This document shows positions 1-10,865 of a stretch of 64,000 bases of DNA, piece by piece. The notes under the pieces are model-generated. The model was given only the letters and a program-made list of their open reading frames with translations, was not told the DNA's origin and ran no database searches. The number at the start of each line of letters is the position of its first letter. Within the stretch, counting starts at the first letter, position 1. The stretch is from Streptomyces sp. NBC_01294 (GTDB taxonomy: Bacteria; Actinomycetota; Actinomycetes; Streptomycetales; Streptomycetaceae): positions 5,919,501 through 5,983,500 of the forward strand of contig NZ_CP108423.1 of the NCBI RefSeq assembly GCF_035917235.1, written 5' to 3'. A program made the position numbers and the translations under genes.

Positions 1-1001
1 TGCGGCCGGCCGGCTGGGTCAAGCTGGTGGCCGCTGCGGGCGAGGAGGCGCAGCGCGCCGACGCCGAGCGGGTCGGCGAGGAGACCCGGCGCGAGCTGGA
101 GCGCCTGCGCGAGGAGCTGGCCCACGTACGGGAACTGCACCGCACGGGCGGCGAGCAGGTGCGGGCCGAGCTGGAAACGGCCCGCAAGGAAGCCGAATCG
201 CTTCAGCGCAAGCTGCGCAGCGCGCTGAGCGACGTCAAGCGCGGCGAGGCGGCCCTGCGCAAGGTGAACGCCGAGATCGACGGGATCCGCGGCGACGCGG
301 CCACGCGGGTGGCCAGCGCCGAGAGCGAGACCCGGCGGCTCAAGTCGCGCCTCGCGGAGGTGGAGACGGCGCTGGAGACCTCGCGCCGGGCCACCCGCGA
401 GGGGCGCAGCATTGAGGACATGCGGCTGCGGCTGCTGCTGGACACCGTGCTGGACGCCGCCCAGGGGCTGCGCCGCGAGCTGGCCCTGCCGCCCGTCTCG
501 ACGCGGCCGGCCGACACCGTGGAGGCGGTGGAGCCGGGCCGGATGACACCGAAGGACATCGCGGCGCGCGCCCTGTCGGAGACCGATCCGGCGCTGCTGG
601 ACCAGCTGTTGGCGCTGCCTCAGGCGCATCTGGTGGTCGACGGCTACAACGTGACGAAGACCGGCTATCCGACGATGCCGCTGGAGAAGCAGCGGCTGCG
701 GCTGCTGGGCGGGCTGTCGATGCTGGCCGCGCAGACGGGCGCGGAGATGACCTGTGTCTTCGACGGGGCGGAGCTGGCGGCCCCGGTGCTGCTCGCGCCG
801 CCGCGCGGGGTGCGGGTGCTGTTCTCCAAGGCCGGGGTGACGGCGGACGAGCTGATCCGCCAGCTGGTGCGTGCGGAGCCCCCCGGCCGGCCCGTGGTCG
901 TGGTCTCCACGGACCGGGAGGTCGCCGACGGGGTGGCCAAGGCGGGGGCGAGGCCCGTGACGTCCGCTTTGTTGCTGAAGCGGCTTTCGCGCGTTTCGTA
1001 A
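1..1001 (+). CDS. NYN-domain (YacP/Rae1-like) putative RNA-binding protein, 5' end outside window
   Basis: The reading frame is open from base 3, and the first in-frame start inside the window is GTG at 27 without a ribosome binding site, so the true start probably lies upstream. The first ~130 visible residues are a charged, Arg/Glu-rich coiled coil. The C-terminal ~125 residues form a NYN/PIN-like nuclease fold: VVDGYNVTKTGYP carries the conserved first Asp and Asn, CVFDGAE the second acidic site, and VVVVSTDREVAD the last. YacP-type NYN proteins act in RNA cleavage or binding. The acidic residues are kept, so nuclease activity is possible but not shown. It precedes the cell-wall hydrolase genes on the same strand, separated by about 250 bp. 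Confidence 0.75.
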   Translation, partial: RPAGWVKLVAAAGEEAQRADAERVGEETRRELERLREELAHVRELHRTGGEQVRAELETARKEAESLQRKLRSALSDVKRGEAALRKVNAEIDGIRGDAATRVASAESETRRLKSRLAEVETALETSRRATREGRSIEDMRLRLLLDTVLDAAQGLRRELALPPVSTRPADTVEAVEPGRMTPKDIAARALSETDPALLDQLLALPQAHLVVDGYNVTKTGYPTMPLEKQRLRLLGGLSMLAAQTGAEMTCVFDGAELAAPVLLAPPRGVRVLFSKAGVTADELIRQLVRAEPPGRPVVVVSTDREVADGVAKAGARPVTSALLLKRLSRVS

Positions 1002-1122
1002 CTCCTCGCCCGAATGCCGGAATTGGTAGGGGTCGTAGGGAACGTACCGTCAAGTGCCCTGCACAGAGCGTGCGCTGTAGGTAAAGAACCTGGTCGAACG
1101 CCGAGTTTTTGCCCGACAGGAT

Positions 1123-1152
1123 TTGAACTGATCACAGCTGGGTCACTAGGGT
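1123..1152 (+). promoter_or_regulatory. Putative vegetative sigma promoter for the first NlpC/P60 gene
   Basis: TTGAAC (1123-1128) and TAGGGT (1147-1152) are separated by 18 bp and fit the Streptomyces HrdB-type pattern. Transcription would start near 1159, giving a 5' leader of about 95 nt before the GTG at 1254. I looked in this leader for the c-di-AMP (ydaO) riboswitch that precedes some actinobacterial cell-wall hydrolase genes and did not recognise it. Confidence 0.45.
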
Positions 1153-1253
1153 CTGCTCAAACCTTCGTGCGGTAGATCACTCATTCGGGGTGTCGGCGGA
1201 GGTGCTGCCGAGTTGCGTTCTTCGGCGGCTCGAGGAAGAAGGAGCTCGCCTTC

Positions 1254-2279
1254 GTGGCGTCCCACCGTCGACCCAAGCAGCCGACCCGCGCTCGTGTGAC
1301 CGTGATCACCGCCGCCGCGGCCGCGGCCGTCGCGTTCTCCTCCCAGGGTGCCTCCGCCGCTCCGGCGAAGCCGAGCAAGGACGAGGTCAAGACCCAGGTC
1401 GACGCCCTCTACGAAGAGGCGGAGCAGGCCACCGAGAAGTTCAACGGGGCCAAGGAGCGCCAGGAGAAGCTCGAAAAGGAAATCGGGCAGATCCAGGACC
1501 AGGTCGCGCGCGGCCAGAGCGAGCTCAACGACATGCGCAACGCGCTCGGTTCGATGGCGAGCGCCCAGTACCGCACCGGCGGCATAGACCCCTCCCTCGC
1601 GCTCCTCCTCTCCGAGGACCCCGACGGCTACCTCGACAAGGCCTCCTCCCTGGAGCACTTGAGCGGCAAGCAGGTCGAGTCGGTCCAGCGGATCCAGACC
1701 AAGCAGCGGACCCTCGCGCAGCAGCGCCAGGAGGCCGCCGGCAAGCTCGCCGACCTCGACGCCACCCGCAAGGAGCTCGGCGAGAAGAAGAAGGCCTCGC
1801 AGGACAAGCTCGCCGAGGCCCGGGCCCTCCTCAACACCCTGACCGCGCAGGAGCGCGCGGCGCTCAAGGACGAGGAGACGCGCGCCAGCCGCGCCGACGG
1901 CCAGCGCGTCGACCTCGGCAACGTCAGCGCCTCGGGCCGCGCGGGCGCCGCCCTCGCCGCCGCCAAGACCAAGGTGGGCAGTGCGTACATTTCCGGCGAA
2001 GAGGGCCCCAACGCCTTCGACTGCTCGGGCCTGACCCAGTGGGCGTACAAGCAGGCCGGCGTCAGCATCAGCCGCGTCACCTACACCCAGGCCAACGATG
2101 GCACGCGCATCAGCAAGAGCCAGCTCCAGCCCGGTGACCTGGTCTTCTTCTACGGGGACCTGCACCACGTCGGCCTGTACGCGGGCAACAACATGACCCT
2201 GCACGCGTCCAACCCGCGCGGCGGCGTCAAGTACGAATCGCTGGACAACATGCCGTTCCAGTTCGGCGTCCGCATCTGA
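1254..2279 (+). CDS. Secreted NlpC/P60 peptidoglycan endopeptidase (RipA-like), copy 1
   Basis: 341 aa with a GTG start; the purine-rich AGGAAGAAGGAG lies about 10 bp upstream. The N-terminus is a signal peptide: basic start, Ala-rich core, likely cut after GASAA near residue 36. Residues ~40-215 form a long coiled coil, as in RipA-type hydrolases, which is thought to restrain or position the enzyme. The C-terminal NlpC/P60 domain has the catalytic Cys257 (FDCSG), His305 (HHVGLY) and a third polar site at His317 (LHASNP). Such enzymes cut the D-Glu/diamino acid bond in peptidoglycan stems outside the membrane. The gene next door (2526-3587) is a paralogue with the same architecture. Confidence 0.9.
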   Translation: MASHRRPKQPTRARVTVITAAAAAAVAFSSQGASAAPAKPSKDEVKTQVDALYEEAEQATEKFNGAKERQEKLEKEIGQIQDQVARGQSELNDMRNALGSMASAQYRTGGIDPSLALLLSEDPDGYLDKASSLEHLSGKQVESVQRIQTKQRTLAQQRQEAAGKLADLDATRKELGEKKKASQDKLAEARALLNTLTAQERAALKDEETRASRADGQRVDLGNVSASGRAGAALAAAKTKVGSAYISGEEGPNAFDCSGLTQWAYKQAGVSISRVTYTQANDGTRISKSQLQPGDLVFFYGDLHHVGLYAGNNMTLHASNPRGGVKYESLDNMPFQFGVRI

Positions 2280-2415
2280 TCCGCTCCGCCCCGTCGTCCA
2301 GGACGTGCCGTACGCCGCCCATCCGGGCGAATTCCGCGGCCCCGCCCTGACCGCACGCCCCGCCGGTGACCTGCGTCTCCTGCGGGGCGTCGTCGTGTGC
2401 GCCCTCCGGCGGTCG

Positions 2416-2445
2416 TTGGCCGGTGTGTGGTCGCGCCGCTACTGT
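2416..2445 (+). promoter_or_regulatory. Putative promoter of the second NlpC/P60 gene
   Basis: TTGGCC (2416-2421) and TACTGT (2440-2445) have an 18-bp spacer and lie about 80 bp before the GTG start at 2526. An inverted repeat with CGCCCCGC/GCGGGGCG arms (2357-2390) lies between the upstream gene and this promoter and could end the upstream transcript. The two paralogues may therefore be transcribed separately. Confidence 0.4.
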
Positions 2446-2525
2446 CTGCCAGCGCGGAACCCCGGCACACGGCCGTCCACGGGGGGCGGACCCGGGCCCC
2501 GCACAGCGGAAGGGAGCGGTTTCAC

Positions 2526-3587
2526 GTGGCGTCCCATCGCCGGCCCGGGCTCGGCAGCCTCGACCGGAACACGAAGGTCACCGTCCTCGCCGCCGCCGCC
2601 GCCGCGGCCACGGCCGCGGCCGCCATGACGGGCGCGCCCGCGAGCGCGGCCCCCGGCCTGCCGTACGAGCCCGGTGGCGCGGCGAGAACCGGCATCAGCG
2701 CCCAGGTCGACCGGCTCTTCGAGGAGGCCGAACAGGCCACCGAGCGCTTCAACGAGGCCGGCGAGAAGGCCGACCGGCTCCGCGTCGAGGTCGACCGGGC
2801 CCAGGACGCGGTGGCCCGCGGCCAGGAGCGCATCAACACCATGCGGGGCGTCCTCGGCACCTTCGCCGGGGCCCAGTACCGCAGCGGCGGCATCGATCCC
2901 GCCGTCGGCCTGATGCTGGCCGAGGACCCCGACGCGTACCTGGAACAGGCGGCCGCCCTGGACCGGCTGACCGGCCGCCAGGCCCGGCAGCTCGACGAAC
3001 TCCGCGAGGAGCAGCGCCGGCTCGGCCAGGAGCGTCAGGAGGCCTCCCGCAAACTCGCCGAACTCGACGCCCTGCGCTCCGACGTGGCCCGGCACAAGCG
3101 CTCCGTCACCGCGAAGCTCGCGGCCGCCCGGCGGCTGCTCAACGCGATGCCGTCGCAGGAGCGGGCCGACTTCGAGCGCTCCTCGCGCTCCGGCGACCGG
3201 CCCGACGCGCTGCCCGAGCTGTCCTCCCTCGGCCCCGGGTCGGGCCGCGCCGCGACCGCCGTGATGGCGGCCCGGGCCGCCGTCGGCCGCCCGTACGTGT
3301 GGGGCTCCACCGGCCCCTCCGGCTTCGACTGCTCCGGGCTGATGGTCTGGTCGTACCGGCAGGCGGGCGTCTCGCTGCCGCGCACCTCGCAGGCCCAGCG
3401 GCACGCCGGCCGCCAGGTCCCGCTCTCGCAGGCGCGCCCCGGAGACCTGGTGACGTACCGGTCGGACGCCAGCCACGTCGGCATGTACGTCGGCAACGGC
3501 CAGGTGGTGCACGCCCCGTACCCGGGGGCCAGGGTCCGCTACGACCCCGTCGGGATGATGCCGGTGTCCTCGGTGACCCGCCCCTGA
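2526..3587 (+). CDS. Secreted NlpC/P60 peptidoglycan endopeptidase (RipA-like), copy 2
   Basis: 353 aa. The GTG at 2526 is preferred over upstream starts because GAAGGGAG lies just before it and because MASHRRP matches the start of copy 1. It has an Ala-rich signal peptide, a coiled coil of about 170 residues, then an NlpC/P60 domain with Cys (FDCSGLMVWS), His (SHVGMYVG) and a second His (VVHAPYPG) all present. Copy 1 and copy 2 share domain order and many coiled-coil positions (FEEAEQATERFNEA against YEEAEQATEKFNGA), so they arose by tandem duplication. Sequence divergence is clear in the linker and in the third catalytic region. Confidence 0.9.
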   Translation: MASHRRPGLGSLDRNTKVTVLAAAAAAATAAAAMTGAPASAAPGLPYEPGGAARTGISAQVDRLFEEAEQATERFNEAGEKADRLRVEVDRAQDAVARGQERINTMRGVLGTFAGAQYRSGGIDPAVGLMLAEDPDAYLEQAAALDRLTGRQARQLDELREEQRRLGQERQEASRKLAELDALRSDVARHKRSVTAKLAAARRLLNAMPSQERADFERSSRSGDRPDALPELSSLGPGSGRAATAVMAARAAVGRPYVWGSTGPSGFDCSGLMVWSYRQAGVSLPRTSQAQRHAGRQVPLSQARPGDLVTYRSDASHVGMYVGNGQVVHAPYPGARVRYDPVGMMPVSSVTRP

Positions 3588-3617
3588 CCCCACAGGGCAC
3601 GCGCGTACGATCGGCGG

Positions 3618-4754
3618 ATGCCCCCGGCCCGCTCCGTCCGTCCCGTCCTCCCCGTTGTTCCTGTCCTGTGGCTCCTGCTGTGCCTGCTGCTGACCGGGTG
3701 CGGCGGGCCGGCCGCACCCCGGGACACCGGCGAGCAGGACGTCCGGCGGGCCGTGGCCGCGTGGTCGAGGGTGCCCCCGCAGCGGCTGGCCGACATCCCG
3801 CTGGAGGACTGGTCGTACGAGGTCGGCTCGGTCCGGCGGGACGGCGCGCGGGCCACCGTCAGGGCCGAACTGCGCTACCGGCTGGCCGGCTACGACAGCT
3901 CCCCGGGCGGCTCGGCGCGCGAACTCACCCTCGCCGAGGCGGACGGGCAGTGGCGGGTCACCGCCGACCGGCCCGCACCCGGCACCCTGCCCCAGCTCTG
4001 GGACCAGGGGCCGGTGACAGTGGTCGAGGGCGCGCACTCCCTGGTGCTGGGCGGTGAAGGGCAGCCGCCCGCGACGCTCTCCGGGATCGCCGCCGAGGCC
4101 GACCGGGCCGTCCCCGCGGTGAGCGCCGCCTGGCCGAAGCCCTGGGCGGGGCGGGTGGTGGTCCTCGTCCCCGGATCCCTGGAGCGGATGGCCGAACTGC
4201 TCGGCCGGCCCGCCGCCGACTACCGGGGCATGGGCGCCGTCACCACGGGCCAGGTGGGCGCCGGACCGGCCCCGGCCGATCGCGTGGTGGTCAACCCGGA
4301 GGCGTACCCGCAGCTGACGGAACGGGGCCGCGGGGTCATCCTGACCCACGAGGCCACCCATGTGGCCACGCGCGCCGCGACCACCGCCACGACCCCGCTG
4401 TGGCTCTCCGAGGGCTTCGCGGACTGGGCTGCGTACCGCGGCGGCGACAGCACCCCGGCCCAGGCCGCACCGGCGCTGGCCCGGGCCGTGCGGCGGGGCG
4501 AGCTGCCGGCCGGACTTCCCGCGAACGAGGCCTTCGCCTTCGGCGGCGACCCGGAGGCGCTGGCCCGCGCGTACGAGGGCGCGTGGCTGGCCTGCCGGCT
4601 CATCGCGCGGACATGGGGGGACGCGGGGCTGGTCCGGCTGTACGAGGCGGCGGGCCGCGACCCGCTGCCCGTCGCACTGGGCCAGGCCCTCGGCACCGAC
4701 GTCCCCACGCTCACCCGGGCCTGGCAGGAGTCCCTGCGCGCCGACCTGGGCTGA
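3618..4754 (+). CDS. Lipoprotein with an HExxH (gluzincin-like) metallopeptidase motif
   Basis: 378 aa. The signal peptide ends in the lipobox LLTGC, with Cys28 as the lipidated residue, so the protein should sit on the outer face of the membrane. HEATH at residues 244-248 provides two zinc His and a catalytic Glu, and WLSEGFADW supplies the third ligand Glu265, the pattern of MA-clan gluzincins. The N-terminal ~130 residues resemble a cone of NTF2-like or DUF type and I do not name them. A TACGAT hexamer lies 6 nt before the ATG and no Shine-Dalgarno is visible, so the mRNA may be leaderless. Substrate unknown; the hydrolase genes next door suggest envelope work. Confidence 0.8.
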   Translation: MPPARSVRPVLPVVPVLWLLLCLLLTGCGGPAAPRDTGEQDVRRAVAAWSRVPPQRLADIPLEDWSYEVGSVRRDGARATVRAELRYRLAGYDSSPGGSARELTLAEADGQWRVTADRPAPGTLPQLWDQGPVTVVEGAHSLVLGGEGQPPATLSGIAAEADRAVPAVSAAWPKPWAGRVVVLVPGSLERMAELLGRPAADYRGMGAVTTGQVGAGPAPADRVVVNPEAYPQLTERGRGVILTHEATHVATRAATTATTPLWLSEGFADWAAYRGGDSTPAQAAPALARAVRRGELPAGLPANEAFAFGGDPEALARAYEGAWLACRLIARTWGDAGLVRLYEAAGRDPLPVALGQALGTDVPTLTRAWQESLRADLG

Positions 4755-4774
4755 ACGGGTACTGTCGACGGGCC

Positions 4775-5917
4775 ATGCACAAGACGCTGATCGTGACCAA
4801 CGACTTCCCGCCGCGACCGGGCGGCATCCAGGCCTTCCTGCACAACATGGCACTGAGGCTGGATCCCGACCGGATCGTCGTCTACGCCTCCACGTGGAAG
4901 CGCGGTGAGGAGGGCCGCGAGGCCACCGCCGCCTTCGACGCGGAGCAGCCGTTCCAGGTGGTCCGCGACCGTACGACGATGCTGCTGCCGACCCCGCGCG
5001 TGACGCGGCGGGCGGTCGGACTGCTGCGCGAACACGGCTGTGAGTCCGTGTGGTTCGGGGCGGCGGCCCCGCTCGGCCTGATGGGCCCGGCGCTGCGGCG
5101 GGCGGGTGCGCGGCGGATCGTGGCGACCACCCACGGGCACGAGGCGGGCTGGGCCCAGCTGCCGGCCGCGCGGCAGCTGCTGCGGCGGATCGGCGAGGGC
5201 ACGGACACGCTGACCTACCTGGGGGAGTACACCCGCTCGCGGATCGCCTCGGCGCTGACGGAGCGGGCGGCGGCCCGGATGGTCCAACTCCCGCCGGGCG
5301 TGGACGAGAAGACCTTCCACCCGGAGTCGGGGGGTGCGGAGGTCCGCGCCCGGCTCGGGCTGACGGACCGGCCGGTCGTCGTCTGCGTCTCCCGGCTGGT
5401 GCCGCGCAAGGGGCAGGACACGCTGATCCGGGCGATGCCGCGGATCCGGGCGGCCGTGCCGGACGCGGTGCTGCTGATCGTGGGCGGCGGGCCCTACGAG
5501 GCGGACCTGCGGGCGCTGGCCGTCTCGACGGGGGTCGCGGACGCGGTGGTCTTCACGGGGGCCGTCCCGTGGGCGGAACTCCCCGCCCACTACGGCGCGG
5601 GGGACGTCTTCGCGATGCCGTGCCGGACCCGGCGGGGCGGGCTGGACGTGGAGGGGCTCGGCATCGTCTACCTGGAGGCCTCGGCCACGGGCCTGCCGGT
5701 GATCGCGGGCGACTCGGGCGGGGCGCCGGACGCGGTGCTGGACGGTGAGACGGGCTGGGTCGTGCGGGGCGGCTCCGCCGAGGACGCGGCGGACCGGATC
5801 GTCGCCCTGCTGCGGGACCCGGCCCTGCGGGCGCGCATGGGTGAACGCGGGCGCGCGTGGGTCGAGGAGAAGTGGCGCTGGGACCTGCTGGCGGACCACC
5901 TGCGCGAGCTGCTCTAG
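4775..5917 (+). CDS. pimB: Phosphatidylinositol mannosyltransferase PimB-like GT4 glycosyltransferase
   Basis: 380 aa. The start MHKTLIVTNDFPPRPGGIQ carries the Gly-rich N-terminal loop of GT-B enzymes. The second domain shows SRLVPRKGQDTLI (nucleotide-sugar site) and the retaining GT4 E-x7-E element around EGLGIVYLEA. This form matches PimB', which adds the second mannose from GDP-mannose to PIM1 on the inner face of the plasma membrane. Gene order supports the name: in M. tuberculosis pimB' lies between fadD15 and an NlpC/P60 gene, and here an acyl-CoA synthetase and two NlpC/P60 genes lie nearby. Upstream starts in the same frame run through the preceding gene and were ignored. Confidence 0.85.
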   Translation: MHKTLIVTNDFPPRPGGIQAFLHNMALRLDPDRIVVYASTWKRGEEGREATAAFDAEQPFQVVRDRTTMLLPTPRVTRRAVGLLREHGCESVWFGAAAPLGLMGPALRRAGARRIVATTHGHEAGWAQLPAARQLLRRIGEGTDTLTYLGEYTRSRIASALTERAAARMVQLPPGVDEKTFHPESGGAEVRARLGLTDRPVVVCVSRLVPRKGQDTLIRAMPRIRAAVPDAVLLIVGGGPYEADLRALAVSTGVADAVVFTGAVPWAELPAHYGAGDVFAMPCRTRRGGLDVEGLGIVYLEASATGLPVIAGDSGGAPDAVLDGETGWVVRGGSAEDAADRIVALLRDPALRARMGERGRAWVEEKWRWDLLADHLRELL

Positions 5918-7836
<1,919 letters not shown>

Positions 7837-7845
7837 AGCCCCGGA

Positions 7846-9645
7846 CTAGCCGCGGTACAGCGCCTCGATCTCGTCCGCGAAGTCCTTCGCCACCACGTTG
7901 CGCTTGAGCTTCAGCGACGGCGTGATGTGACCCGACTCCTCCGTGAACTGGGAGGGCAGAATGCGGAATTTCCGCACCGATTCCGCCTTGGAAACCGCCG
8001 CGTTGCCGTCGTCGACGGCCTTCTGGACGGCGGCGATCAGCTCCGCGTCCTCGCGCAGCTCCGCCGCCGTCACACCGGCCGGCTTGCCGTTCTCCGCGGC
8101 CCACCGGCCGAGGAACTCCTCGTCGATGGTGACCAGCGCGGCCACGAACGGCCGGGCGTCGCCCACCACCATGCACTCCGCGACCAGCGCGTGCGCCCGG
8201 ATCCGGTCCTCGATCACGGCCGGCGCGACGTTCTTGCCGCCCGCGGTGACGATGAGTTCCTTCTTGCGCCCGGTGATCGCGAGGTAGCCGTCCTCGTCGA
8301 GGGTGCCGACGTCGCCGGTGTGGAACCAGCCGTCGGTCAGCGCCTCGGCGGTCGCCGCCTCGTTCTTCCAGTACTCCTTGAAGATGTGCTCGCCGTGCAG
8401 CAGCACCTCGCCGTCGTCCGCGATGCGCACCACGGAGCCCGGCAGCGGCTGGCCGACCGTACCGATCTTGGTCTTGTCCCACGGGTTGAACGCCGTGGCC
8501 GCACAGGACTCCGTCAGGCCGTAGCCCTCCAGCACCGTGAAGCCGATGCCGCGGAAGAAGTGGCCGAGCCGCTCGCCCAGCGGGGCGCCGCCGGAGATCG
8601 CGTACTCGCCGCGTCCGCCGAGGACCGTGTGCAGCTTGCTGTAGACCAGCTTGGAGAAGAGCTTGTGCTTGAGCTTCAGGCCGAAGGACGGACCGCCCGG
8701 GGCGTCGAGCGCCCGGCTGTAGGCGATCGCCGTCTCGGCGGCGGCGTCGAAGATCTTGCCCTTGCCGTCGGCCTGGGCCTTGGCGCGCGCCGAGTTGTAG
8801 ACCTTCTCGAAGACGCGCGGCACACCGAGGATCAGGGTGGGCCGGAAGGACTGGAGCTCGTCGGTCAGGTTCTGGATGTCCGGTACGCAGCCCAGGCGGA
8901 TCGGCGCCAGCACGGCCGCCACCTCCACCAGGCGCCCGAAGACGTGCGCGGCCGGGAGGAAGAGCAGCACGGAGCACTCGCCGGTGCGGAAGAGCGGGCT
9001 GAGGCGCTCCACCACGTTGCCGCACTCGGCGAAGAAGTTGCGGTGGGTCAGCACGCAGCCCTTGGGGCGGCCGGTGGTGCCCGAGGTGTAGACGATCGTG
9101 GCCGGGTCGTCGGCGTTGGCGACCGTGCTGCGCTCCTCGACCTCGGCGTCGGTGATCTCCGCGCCGGCGGCCTTCAGCGCGTCCAGCGCCCCCTGCTCGA
9201 TCTCCCAGACCTCGCGCAGCTCCGGCAGCCGGTCGCGCAGCGAGGCCACGGCCGCGCCGTGCGCGGCGCTCTCCACGACCACGGCGGTGGCGCCGGAGTC
9301 GCCGAGGATCCACTGGATCTGCTCGGGCGAGCTGGTCTCGTACACGGGGACGGTGACGCCGCCCGCGGTCCAGATCGCGAAGTCGATCAGCACCCACTCG
9401 TAGCGGGTGCGGGAGATCAGGGCGACCCGGTCGCCGGGGCGGACACCGGCCGCGATCAGACCCTTGGCCGTGGCGCGGACCTCTGCGAGGAACTCGGTCG
9501 CCGTCACGTCCTGCCACCGGCCGTCGGCGGCCTTGCGGCTCATGACGGCGGTGTCGGGATGCTGAGCGGCGTTGCGGCGGATGAGATCCGTCAGGTTCCC
9601 GTCCGACGGGACCTCGTACAGGGCCGGAAGGCTGAACTCGCGCAA
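7846..9645 (-). CDS. fadD: Long-chain fatty acid-CoA ligase (FAA1/FadD15-like)
   Basis: 599 aa. The TTG at 9645 is chosen as start because AGGAG lies 9 nt upstream and MREFSLPALYEVPS is the usual N-terminus of the family. IVYTSGTTGRPKG is the AMP/ATP-binding P-loop and GWFHTGDVG the adenylate-domain A8-type motif. The enzyme activates long-chain fatty acids to acyl-CoA through an acyl-adenylate. In M. tuberculosis fadD15 lies beside pimB' in the same way, so the position is conserved. Two overlapping palindromes at 9697-9730 lie 50-85 bp upstream of the start and may regulate it. Confidence 0.88.
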   Translation of the reverse strand: MREFSLPALYEVPSDGNLTDLIRRNAAQHPDTAVMSRKAADGRWQDVTATEFLAEVRATAKGLIAAGVRPGDRVALISRTRYEWVLIDFAIWTAGGVTVPVYETSSPEQIQWILGDSGATAVVVESAAHGAAVASLRDRLPELREVWEIEQGALDALKAAGAEITDAEVEERSTVANADDPATIVYTSGTTGRPKGCVLTHRNFFAECGNVVERLSPLFRTGECSVLLFLPAAHVFGRLVEVAAVLAPIRLGCVPDIQNLTDELQSFRPTLILGVPRVFEKVYNSARAKAQADGKGKIFDAAAETAIAYSRALDAPGGPSFGLKLKHKLFSKLVYSKLHTVLGGRGEYAISGGAPLGERLGHFFRGIGFTVLEGYGLTESCAATAFNPWDKTKIGTVGQPLPGSVVRIADDGEVLLHGEHIFKEYWKNEAATAEALTDGWFHTGDVGTLDEDGYLAITGRKKELIVTAGGKNVAPAVIEDRIRAHALVAECMVVGDARPFVAALVTIDEEFLGRWAAENGKPAGVTAAELREDAELIAAVQKAVDDGNAAVSKAESVRKFRILPSQFTEESGHITPSLKLKRNVVAKDFADEIEALYRG

Positions 9646-9696
9646 GACTGCTGCTCCTCTGGGCGCCATCGCCACCATGTGGACCGACCGGACGTT

Positions 9697-9730
9697 ACCC
9701 ACCAGTAGTGGGTTCCCGATAGAGGGAACC
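9697..9730 (-). promoter_or_regulatory. Two adjoining palindromes upstream of fadD
   Basis: ACCCACcagtaGTGGGT at 9697-9713 and GGTTCCCgatagaGGGAACC at 9711-9730 share three bases. Both are perfect. They could be operators for a fatty-acid-responsive repressor or alternative hairpins in the leader. No regulator is encoded next to them. Confidence 0.5.
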
Positions 9731-9887
9731 GGCCAGATGTTCCGTGCGTCACATTCTGTACGCACGCACCTGGCCATAACGTGGCGACAGTAGTCGACCC
9801 CACCCGCGACCCGGAAGTAACCGCAGGTCCGGACACCTCTCCCACCCCCTCTACCAGGACCCGGCGGGCCCCCCTAGGGTTGGCCGC

Positions 9888-10703
9888 ATGGCTGGCAGCA
9901 TGCAGGGCGGGAAGCGCGGCACGAGCGGTTCTGGCCGCACACGGGTCCACGTCGTGAGCGACGTGCACGGCAACACCGAGGCCCTCGCCCGGGCGGGCGA
10001 CGGCGCCGACGCCCTGATCTGCCTCGGTGACCTCGTCCTCTTCCTCGACTACGCCGACCACTCGCGCGGGATCTTCCCCGACCTGTTCGGCGTCGAGAAC
10101 GCCCACCGGATCGTCGAGCTGCGCACCGCACGCCGCTTCGAGGAGGCCCACGCCCTCGGCCGGCAGCTGTGGGCCGGGCTGGACCGGGACCGGATGATCG
10201 AGGGCGCGGTGCGCCGCCAGTACGCCGAGATGTTCGCCGTCCTCCCCAACCCCACGTACGCCACCTACGGCAACGTCGACATCCCGGCACTGTGGCCGGA
10301 GTACGCCGACCGCGACGGCCTCACCGTGCTCGACGGGCAGCGGGTGGAGATCGGCGGCCGCGTCTTCGGCTTCGTCGGCGGCGGCCTGCCCTCGCCCATG
10401 AGGACCCCGTACGAGGTGGACGTGGAGGAGTACGCCGCCAAGGTCGAGGCGCTCGGCGAGGTGGACGTGCTGTGCTCGCACATCCCGCCGGAGGTGCCCG
10501 AGCTCTGCTACGACACGGTCGCGCGCCGGTTCGAACGCGGCAGCGAGGCCCTGCTGGCCGCCATCCGCCGCGCCCGCCCCCGGTACGCGCTCTTCGGGCA
10601 CGTGCACCAGCCGCTGGCGCGCCGGATGCGGATCGGGAGCACGGAGTGCGTGAACGTCGGCCACTTCGCGGCGACCGGCCGCCCGTGGGTCCTGGAATGG
10701 TGA
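9888..10703 (+). CDS. Calcineurin-like metallophosphoesterase
   Basis: 271 aa. All five metallophosphoesterase blocks are present: SDVHGN, GDLV, YGNVD in place of GNHD, CSHIPP and FGHVHQ. The Asn of the third block is kept and the usual His is replaced by Val. The fold binds two metal ions and hydrolyses phosphomonoesters or diesters; the natural substrate cannot be read from sequence. A second ATG at 9900 is possible. TAGGGT at 9875-9880 sits 7 nt before the first ATG and no Shine-Dalgarno exists, which suggests a leaderless transcript. It is divergent from fadD. Confidence 0.8.
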   Translation: MAGSMQGGKRGTSGSGRTRVHVVSDVHGNTEALARAGDGADALICLGDLVLFLDYADHSRGIFPDLFGVENAHRIVELRTARRFEEAHALGRQLWAGLDRDRMIEGAVRRQYAEMFAVLPNPTYATYGNVDIPALWPEYADRDGLTVLDGQRVEIGGRVFGFVGGGLPSPMRTPYEVDVEEYAAKVEALGEVDVLCSHIPPEVPELCYDTVARRFERGSEALLAAIRRARPRYALFGHVHQPLARRMRIGSTECVNVGHFAATGRPWVLEW

Positions 10704-10815
10704 GAACCGGCCGCTTCGCGGCGGGTCCCACCGGGGTGCGGGAGGCGCTGGAGTGTCGGAGTCCGCACGCGCGGTAGCCTTCACGCGGCGGCCGGAGGCC
10801 GCACACATCCTCGAA

Positions 10816-10845
10816 CTCCCCCAGCTTCTGCTGGGAGGTTCCCCC
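10816..10845. repeat. Family B dispersed repeat (CCCAGC/GCTGGG hairpin)
   Basis: A 30-bp element with the stem CCCAGC-ttct-GCTGGG flanked by CTCCC and by AGGTTCCCCC. A near-identical copy, differing at about four positions mostly in the loop, lies at 53842-53871 between ftsL and ftsI. Here it lies just before the ribosome binding site of the SRPBCC gene. Confidence 0.75.
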
Positions 10846-10865
10846 AACCCGGAGGAGCGACCGCG

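Noticed and set aside
1002..1253. Possible c-di-AMP (ydaO) riboswitch before the NlpC/P60 gene
   Set aside because: Expected conserved segments were not found.
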